From Methylomonas methanica MC09 (lineage in GTDB: Bacteria; Pseudomonadota; Gammaproteobacteria; Methylococcales; Methylomonadaceae): a stretch of 64,000 nucleotides of DNA. The notes under the pieces were generated by a model. That model made no database searches. It was not told where the DNA came from and saw nothing but the letters and a program-made list of their open reading frames with translations. Position 1 is the stretch's first letter; each line of letters opens with the position of its first letter. Location: assembly GCF_000214665.1 (NCBI RefSeq), contig NC_015572.1, positions 1,550,001 through 1,614,000 on the forward strand. The letters run 5' to 3'. This document shows positions 58,417-64,000 of the stretch, piece after piece. The position numbers and the translations under genes were made by a program.

Positions 58417-60219
58417 ATGTCAAACTCACACGCCAGTCAAGACGCGCCCAGCCGGCGTTTTTCGGTGCTCAGAAATCTGTGGCCCTTCATCCGCCCTTAT
58501 CGGGGCAGGATGCTACTGGCTTTTTTGCTGTTATGCCTGGGTTCCGGCACGCTGTTGTTGGTGCCGCTAGCCTTTCGGGATTTGATCGATTTCGGCTTTG
58601 GGCAGCAACCCAAAGCGTCATCCGGCTGGCTGGCCTCATTGAGCTTGAACGGCCATTTTGCGGCGTTATTTGGGCTGGCTTGTTTGTGGGCGCTGGCCAT
58701 AGCGGGTCGTTATTACACCGTCAACTGGGTAGGCGAACGGGTTACCGCCGATTTGCGCAGCGCGGTTTACGCCCGGGTGGTGCAACAGTCGCCGGCATTC
58801 TTCGAAACCCTGCAAACCGGCGAAGTCTTGTCGCGCCTGACCGGCGATACCACGCTGATTCAAACCGTGGTCGGCAGCTCGATTTCCATGGGCTTGCGCA
58901 GTTTGTTCCAATGCGTCGGCGGCATGGCGATGCTGGCGATGACCAGTTTTTATCTGTTTTCGCTGAACCTGGGCCTGATGTCGGTGCTGATGCTGCCGCT
59001 ATTCGCCATTGGCCGGCAAGTTAAAAAATTATCGCGGGAGTCGCAGGATAAAATTGCCGATGCCTCCGCCTTGGCCGGGGAAATTCTGAATGCGGTGCCG
59101 ACCGTGCAGGCCTACACCCAGGAAAACAGCGAGATTCAGCGCTTCGCCAAGCGGGCGGAGCTGAGTTTTATCACTGCGATACGCCGCAGCCGGTTCCGGG
59201 CCGCATTGTCCGCATTGATTATCATGGCGGTGATGGGGTCTATCGTGTTCGTGCTGTGGGTAGGCGCGCAACAGGTTCGCGCGGGCGAGATGTCCGGCGG
59301 TCAGCTGGCTGCGTTCGTGCTGTACGCCACGCTGGTGGCCAGCGGTGTCAGCACCCTGGCGGAAGTATGGGGTGATTTGATGCGGGCCATCGGGGCCGCC
59401 GAACGCTTAATGGAGTTGCTGCGCGCTCAAACCGCCATCAGCGATGCCGCCGATGGTCGGCAGGTTCTACCCGCTGATGCGGACGCAGCCGAGATCGCAT
59501 TCCGGCACGTTGTTTTCAGCTATCCGTCCCGACCGCAAATTCCGGCCTTGGCGCAGATTAATTTTACTATATCGGCCGGTGAAAGCGTGGCCTTGGTAGG
59601 TCCGTCCGGTGCCGGCAAAACCACGCTGTTTCAATTGCTTTTACGTTTCTACGATGCGGGGCAAGGCGAAATTTTGTTCAATGGCCGGGATATTCGCCGG
59701 CTTTCTCTGCAGAATTTACGCAGCAACATTGCGATTGTGCCGCAGGACGCAGTGATATTTTCCGAAAATGCCTTGGAAAACATTCGTTACGGCCGTCCGG
59801 CCGCCAGCGATGCGGAAGTGCTGCGGGCCGCGCAAGCGGCGCAGGCGGACGAATTCATCCGGCGTTTGCCGGAGGGCTATCAAACTTTTCTGGGCGAGCG
59901 GGGTGTTCGCTTATCCGGCGGACAGCGGCAACGCATTGCGATTGCCCGGGCCATGCTGAAAAACGCCCCGTTATTGTTGCTGGACGAAGCGACTAGTGCT
60001 TTGGATGCCGAGTCGGAAATTTTGGTGCAGGAAGGTTTGAACGCCGCTATGCAGGGACGCACCTCGCTGATTATTGCCCACCGGCTGGCGACCGTTAAAA
60101 AGGTCGACCGCATTATCGTGCTGGACCAAGGCCGTGTCGTTGAAATGGGTAGTCCCGAAGATCTTCGTAAACAGGGCGGTCTTTATGCCAGACTGGCCAA
60201 TTTGCAATTCGATTTTTAA
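58417..60219 (+). CDS. ABC exporter, fused permease and ATPase (MsbA/BmrA type)
   Basis: 600 aa. Six membrane helices (MLLAFLLLCLGSGTLLLVPLAF; FAALFGLACLWALAIAGRYY; others to residue ~310) and an ATPase with Walker A GPSGAGKTT, Q-loop IVPQDAVIF, signature LSGGQRQR, Walker B LLLLDEATSALD and H-loop IAHRLATVKK. Homodimeric export of lipids or drugs is the family role. Not recognisably tied to nif. Confidence 0.92.
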   Translation: MSNSHASQDAPSRRFSVLRNLWPFIRPYRGRMLLAFLLLCLGSGTLLLVPLAFRDLIDFGFGQQPKASSGWLASLSLNGHFAALFGLACLWALAIAGRYYTVNWVGERVTADLRSAVYARVVQQSPAFFETLQTGEVLSRLTGDTTLIQTVVGSSISMGLRSLFQCVGGMAMLAMTSFYLFSLNLGLMSVLMLPLFAIGRQVKKLSRESQDKIADASALAGEILNAVPTVQAYTQENSEIQRFAKRAELSFITAIRRSRFRAALSALIIMAVMGSIVFVLWVGAQQVRAGEMSGGQLAAFVLYATLVASGVSTLAEVWGDLMRAIGAAERLMELLRAQTAISDAADGRQVLPADADAAEIAFRHVVFSYPSRPQIPALAQINFTISAGESVALVGPSGAGKTTLFQLLLRFYDAGQGEILFNGRDIRRLSLQNLRSNIAIVPQDAVIFSENALENIRYGRPAASDAEVLRAAQAAQADEFIRRLPEGYQTFLGERGVRLSGGQRQRIAIARAMLKNAPLLLLDEATSALDAESEILVQEGLNAAMQGRTSLIIAHRLATVKKVDRIIVLDQGRVVEMGSPEDLRKQGGLYARLANLQFDF

Positions 60220-60410
60220 GCGGTTGTCGCGCAGGCGCATTGAGCTGGCGCACGCGAGGAAATCGTAACGGTGGAGAAAAGACCAGGAGTCCCCGTAAAC
60301 ATCGTGGCCGATGCATTCCAACACCGTTATCGGCGGTTTTTATCAAGCATCCTTGCTTCCGGTTCGCGAGCGTAATCAATCGACGCTAAACCTGTCCTGA
60401 ATATAATGCC

Positions 60411-61694
60411 TTAACCGGTGGTCTTTGCTTTACGTTGACCTACCCCGATTAAACCCATCAGCGCACTGCCGAACAACCAGACGGCGCCCGGCACCGGTAC
60501 CGCGGAAACCGTGGTTTGAATGGTGTAACCTTCTTTTGCTCTTAAGTGCGCAATAGCATCGGTGTAGAAGATAATATTCTGACCGGCATCGAGCATGGCG
60601 GTTCTTAAGGTCAGGGCATCGCCGCCGTTCGCGGCGTCGGCGTCCAACTCGGCAGTGAGTGTCGCCAGCGCGGCATCCCGGTCTGCTTGGGTGGCGCTGT
60701 GGCTGGCCATGACAGCGTCGTACGCGTCTTGGGCGGCAATTAATGCGGCGTTTCCGCTGGTATCGACATAGTTTTGATAGGTGGCGCCGGCTTGTGCGTA
60801 CGCGGCTCCGTCAGTGGCGTTGGCATTGAACAGGCCCTGATAATTGGCTTGTTGTTGCAATGCATCCGCTGCATTGGTGCCGCCTACCCATAGACTGTAG
60901 TCGCCGGCTGCGAGTGTGAAGGTGCCGGTTATGGTGTGACTGCCGTCCTCGCCCTGTAAGTGGGTGACGTATTCCAGCAGAGTGGTGTTATTGCCACCCA
61001 ATGACGGGTCGGTACCAATCGGCGTACCGTCCTTGAAGGTTGCCGTGGCGGAAATGTCGCGTCCGGAAACCCAGTCGCTGGTTGAACGGAAGTTGCCCCA
61101 GGTACCGTTTCCGGTATACGTGTTGCCTGTGGTGGCCTCGTATGTCGCATCGGTGGCGGCGGTATAGGGTTGTGCCGAGCCGTATGGTCCCCATTGCACA
61201 AAGCCCGGAGTATTGGCAGCCAATACCGCATTTCCGGCCCCTGCGCCTTCGTGCGACGACTGAGCCGCAAAGCCTTTGTAAATCGAGAAAGACGGTGTCC
61301 AGTCGATCCCGGAAATGTCCGCGGCGGATGTGCTGCCGGTTTCTACTGCCTGAGTTGCCGTGCCTAGGGTGGAAATTGTGAAAGTCACCTTGGATGTTTG
61401 GGCCAATGAGAAGGCGAGGCCGTCGTTATCGTGGCTGTTACCCCAGAGGCTAGGGTCGGTTGCTTGAATCCAGCCGTACGATGTGCCGCCGGTACGGGTT
61501 TGTGAATAGGTGCCGTAACTGGTGCCTGTGTTGGGATTATTTAGCTCCGAGCTAGCCAGATGCATTGGGTTTGTACCGGTATCGTTATATAGAAATGGTC
61601 CCGAGCTCCAATGCGCATGCGCGGTATTTGAAATGCTTGCCAAGGTGCCGCTGGCAAGCAATAGGGTGATCAATTTTTTTTGAGAAAGCATCAC
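60411..61694 (-). CDS. PEP-CTERM surface protein A
   Basis: 427 aa with signal peptide (ITLLLASGTLASISNTAHA). The N-terminal domain has SYGWIQATDPSLWGNSH. A coiled Ala-rich stretch follows (ATQADRDAALATLTAELDAD). It ends with the sorting signal VPVPGAVWLFGSALMGLIG plus basic RKAK. Exported and anchored through an exosortase. Function unknown; domain shared with the divergent gene at 62550. Confidence 0.88.
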   Translation of the reverse strand: MMLSQKKLITLLLASGTLASISNTAHAHWSSGPFLYNDTGTNPMHLASSELNNPNTGTSYGTYSQTRTGGTSYGWIQATDPSLWGNSHDNDGLAFSLAQTSKVTFTISTLGTATQAVETGSTSAADISGIDWTPSFSIYKGFAAQSSHEGAGAGNAVLAANTPGFVQWGPYGSAQPYTAATDATYEATTGNTYTGNGTWGNFRSTSDWVSGRDISATATFKDGTPIGTDPSLGGNNTTLLEYVTHLQGEDGSHTITGTFTLAAGDYSLWVGGTNAADALQQQANYQGLFNANATDGAAYAQAGATYQNYVDTSGNAALIAAQDAYDAVMASHSATQADRDAALATLTAELDADAANGGDALTLRTAMLDAGQNIIFYTDAIAHLRAKEGYTIQTTVSAVPVPGAVWLFGSALMGLIGVGQRKAKTTG

Positions 61695-62549
61695 TTATTC
61701 TCCTGAAGTTTTAGTGATCCAAAATGAGATAGTCAAAATGAATATACGATTTATCCAAATCGTTGCGGGGCTAAACACAAAATAGTTATTCAGATAGGGG
61801 TGTTTTAGCTATACCGCGGTTTAAAATTAAGCAAAATGTAGGCCATATATGGTAAAGCAATCGGGTATTTCGCTTAAGTCGTTGAGATATATTAATTTAT
61901 GTCTGGCATGGTTATTAGCGGGCGATAAATATTAAAAAAGCTGTTCGGCCTCATGTGACAACAAAATCGCATGATTATTTTTCTTATAACTTTTTAGTGG
62001 GCGAATAGCCGGTTGGCAAAATGGGTTGAGTATTTGCCTTGGGTTCTTGGTCGATTGGAATGGCTGTCGCGATGCGCGGATTATAGGGGTTTTTATAGCC
62101 AGGACCGCATTGAGAGATAGGGCGGTTGCTGGAAATGCGGGGTGTTTTAGAGCCCGTTTGATCAGGATTATAGGGGTAGTCAAATTTACGATGCGGGTTA
62201 GTATGGCGACCTAATATTTTGTCAAGGCGTGATTATCGAATTGCAGTTAAATTTACGCATGAAATGTAAGTATATTGAGGTGTTTTCGTAATAACTGTAA
62301 AGTATTTGGGGTAGTTATATAACTATGTTAAATAACATTGCTGCGGCATATAGTCCTGTTAGTCAGTGTGCTATGTTATTGCTTTTCGTGCTTGCTTTAT
62401 TCTTGTTGAACCGGTATTAAAAATACCTGCCCGCTTTAAATTAGTCGAATATCATGGATTGCTCATATAATATCGGGTTGATGGCATATATATTGCATTT
62501 TTACTGTCGGAGCATTTAGCTGTCACTTATTTTGCAATACGGAATTTAA
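61695..62549. other. 855-bp AT-rich region between divergent PEP-CTERM genes
   Basis: Promoter region of both surface-protein genes. Only short frames. A 13-bp direct repeat (GGATTATAGGGGT) at 62078-62090 and 62165-62177 is visible. No RNA gene recognised. Confidence 0.5.
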
Positions 62550-63308
62550 ATGAAACGATTAATACTAGGTTTGCTGTCCTCATGTGTGTTTATTCCTTTT
62601 CAACATGCCCAAGCTCATGTTAGCTATTACGATATATTCAACGGCCCCAGTACAGTTAGCACGTCAGGATCGATAACTACTTATAGCGGCAGTAACATAA
62701 CGGCCGGCAATTACGGCTGGGCGGATGCAACCGATTTCGATTGGGGCGATAGCCATGTAGGGTCATGGGTAAAATTTAATGTTACCGACCCAAATGGTTC
62801 TTATGTCAATATCAGGGTGAGCGGCGACGGCATCGATCGGCACATAAACGACGATCCCAGTCAACGGCTGATCAGAAAAGGGGATTTGACGCCCGGTTTT
62901 AGCTTATATAGTGGCGTGGTGCCGGATGAGGCCTATGACGAGACCACGCTTGTGCCAGGAAAAGAAGGGGCGTGGCGTGCGCTGGGAAATACCTCGATGG
63001 GTAATGATTTCGGCGAATTCAACACCATTAATTATATTTCACATGCCGGGGAGCCTGATAGCTTGGAAACCACTCAGTCGTTGAGTCAATTTTTAGCGCA
63101 AGGCAGCTACTCGCTGGTGATCGGCGGAACCTGTTATCTGAGAGAAAACTGCGGTGCGCTTCAATCGTTTGGAGCCGATTTAATCGTCAGAGGCTACAAT
63201 ATTGAGGTGAGTATTAGTCCCACGGCGCCTGTACCGTTGCCTGCGGCGGCATGGTTTATGTTGACCGGCTTATTGGGCGTATTCAATCTCCGTAAGCGGA
63301 GAATCTGA
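62550..63308 (+). CDS. PEP-CTERM surface protein B
   Basis: 252 aa with signal peptide (LILGLLSSCVFIPFQHAQA). Shares with protein A the motif NYGWADATDFDWGDSHVGSW. Ends in VPLPAAAWFMLTGLLGVF plus NLRKRR, a PEP-CTERM-type sorting signal. Four Cys near the end of the fold (TCYLRENCG). Surface protein of unknown role. Confidence 0.85.
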   Translation: MKRLILGLLSSCVFIPFQHAQAHVSYYDIFNGPSTVSTSGSITTYSGSNITAGNYGWADATDFDWGDSHVGSWVKFNVTDPNGSYVNIRVSGDGIDRHINDDPSQRLIRKGDLTPGFSLYSGVVPDEAYDETTLVPGKEGAWRALGNTSMGNDFGEFNTINYISHAGEPDSLETTQSLSQFLAQGSYSLVIGGTCYLRENCGALQSFGADLIVRGYNIEVSISPTAPVPLPAAAWFMLTGLLGVFNLRKRRI

Positions 63309-63326
63309 AGTCGGCTTGGAAGTGAT

Positions 63327-63348
63327 GCCGGAAGCATGAGCTTCCGGC
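63327..63348. other. Hairpin after PEP-CTERM protein B
   Basis: GCCGGAAGC-ATGA-GCTTCCGGC, a perfect 9-bp stem 18 bp past the stop, without a T-run. Probably the 3' end of this transcript. Confidence 0.5.
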
Positions 63349-63410
63349 GCTTAAACTGTCTCGGTCGAGCATTTGGCGGCGCGTTCGCGCAAAGGATATT
63401 GACCGGTAGC

Positions 63411-63438
63411 AAAAAGACGCGTTGTTTTGCGTCTTTTT
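63411..63438. terminator. Bidirectional intrinsic terminator before purH
   Basis: AAAAAGACGC-N8-GCGTCTTTTT: perfect 10-bp stem with A-run on one side and T-run on the other, 11 bp past the purH stop and suitable for both convergent genes. Confidence 0.88.
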
Positions 63439-63449
63439 CTAATGTCGGA

Positions 63450-64000
63450 TCAATGTCTAAAATGCCGCATGCCGGTCAACACCATGGCGATGTTGTGTTC
63501 GTTGGCGGCATCGATCACTTCCTGGTCGCGCATGGAGCCGCCGGGATGAATCACGGCGGTGATGCCGGCCGCCGCTGCGGCGTCGATACCGTCGCGGAAC
63601 GGGAAAAACGCATCGGATGCCATAACCGAACCCGGTACCACCAAACCTTCGTCGGCGGCTTTGATGCCGGCGATTTTGGCGGAATACACCCGGCTCATTT
63701 GTCCGGCGCCTATGCCGATGGTTTGGCCGTTTTTGCCGTAGACGATGGCGTTGGATTTAACGAATTTCGCCACTTTCCAGACGAACAGCAAGTCGGCCAT
63801 TTCCTGTTCGGACGGTGCACGGTTGCTGACGACCTTCAAATCAGCGGCTGTGAGGCTGCCGAGGTCTTTATCCTGAACCAACAAGCCGCCGCCGACGCGT
63901 TTGAAATCCAGCGCCGCAGCAGCGACAACATCCCAATGGCCGCATTCCAATACGCGAACGTTTTGTTTTTTGGCTAAGGCAGCTTTAGCACCCGCGCTGA
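63450..64000 (-). CDS. purH: PurH, AICAR transformylase/IMP cyclohydrolase (C-terminal part)
   Basis: The 5' part lies beyond the window; frame is open to 64000 ([21 protein letters not shown]). Conserved C-terminal segments: [69 protein letters not shown] and [20 protein letters not shown]. Performs the last two steps of IMP synthesis. The Lys-His-Asp residues typical of the transformylase site are present as far as visible. Confidence 0.95.
   Translation of the reverse strand, partial: SAGAKAALAKKQNVRVLECGHWDVVAAAALDFKRVGGGLLVQDKDLGSLTAADLKVVSNRAPSEQEMADLLFVWKVAKFVKSNAIVYGKNGQTIGIGAGQMSRVYSAKIAGIKAADEGLVVPGSVMASDAFFPFRDGIDAAAAAGITAVIHPGGSMRDQEVIDAANEHNIAMVLTGMRHFRH

Noticed and set aside
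62078..62177. 13-bp direct repeat GGATTATAGGGGT as operator sites
   Set aside because: Two copies in AT-rich DNA are too little evidence; noted only in the intergenic entry.

Overview
The window looks like a chromosomal segment of a gammaproteobacterial diazotroph, most like a Methylomonas-type methanotroph. That is an inference from the nifHDKT-ferredoxin-LRV gene order, an rnfABCDGEH operon ending in nafY, NifL/NifA control and several PEP-CTERM surface proteins. No methane-oxidation gene or rRNA lies in the window, so the genus is not proven.

Layout. (1) 1-3430: AMMECR1-like protein, DbpA helicase and a LuxR-type regulator, all on the minus strand. (2) 3790-12223: a tightly packed six-gene plus-strand operon. 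It holds a COX/alpha-dioxygenase-like animal haem peroxidase, two catalase-related proteins, a DyP-type peroxidase and two unrecognised proteins, with a perfect inverted repeat in the divergent promoter region. (3) 12255-16010: an insertion-sequence island with a 98-bp MITE-like element, two inverted copies of one IS3-family element, and remnants of an IS21-type istA and another transposase. (4) 16120-17307: an orphan gene. (5) 17609-28988: a co-directional minus-strand cassette of exosortase plus membrane partner, two small low-GC membrane proteins, a 1540-aa Rhs/YD-repeat protein, a transglutaminase-fold protein lacking its cysteine, a secreted helper and a secreted prenyltransferase-toroid/LRR protein. 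(6) 29853-37175: rnfABCDGE-rnfH-unknown-rhodanese-nafY. (7) 37466-40628: nifL-nifA, divergent from rnf. (8) 40726-50983: malic enzyme, a SIR2-like protein with its own NifA/sigma-54 promoter, MgtE, a PEP-CTERM remnant, an HD-GYP response regulator with hybrid kinase, and a TerB-like protein. (9) 51392-58280: nifH, nifD, nifK, nifT, ferredoxin, DUF6129-like, LRV FeS protein and an unknown. (10) 58417-64000: ABC exporter, two divergent PEP-CTERM proteins sharing one N-terminal motif, and the 3' part of purH.

How they work together. NifL/NifA with sigma-54 appears to drive nifHDK, the Rnf complex (electron supply for nitrogenase), nifLA itself and the SIR2-like gene. I found GG-N10-GC promoters and TGT-N10-ACA activator sites at all four places, with one activator site shared between rnf and nifL. 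The haem-protein operon looks like a self-contained lipid-oxidation or peroxide pathway. The Rhs cassette looks like an exosortase-linked surface or toxin system. These two are the best candidates for undescribed biology.
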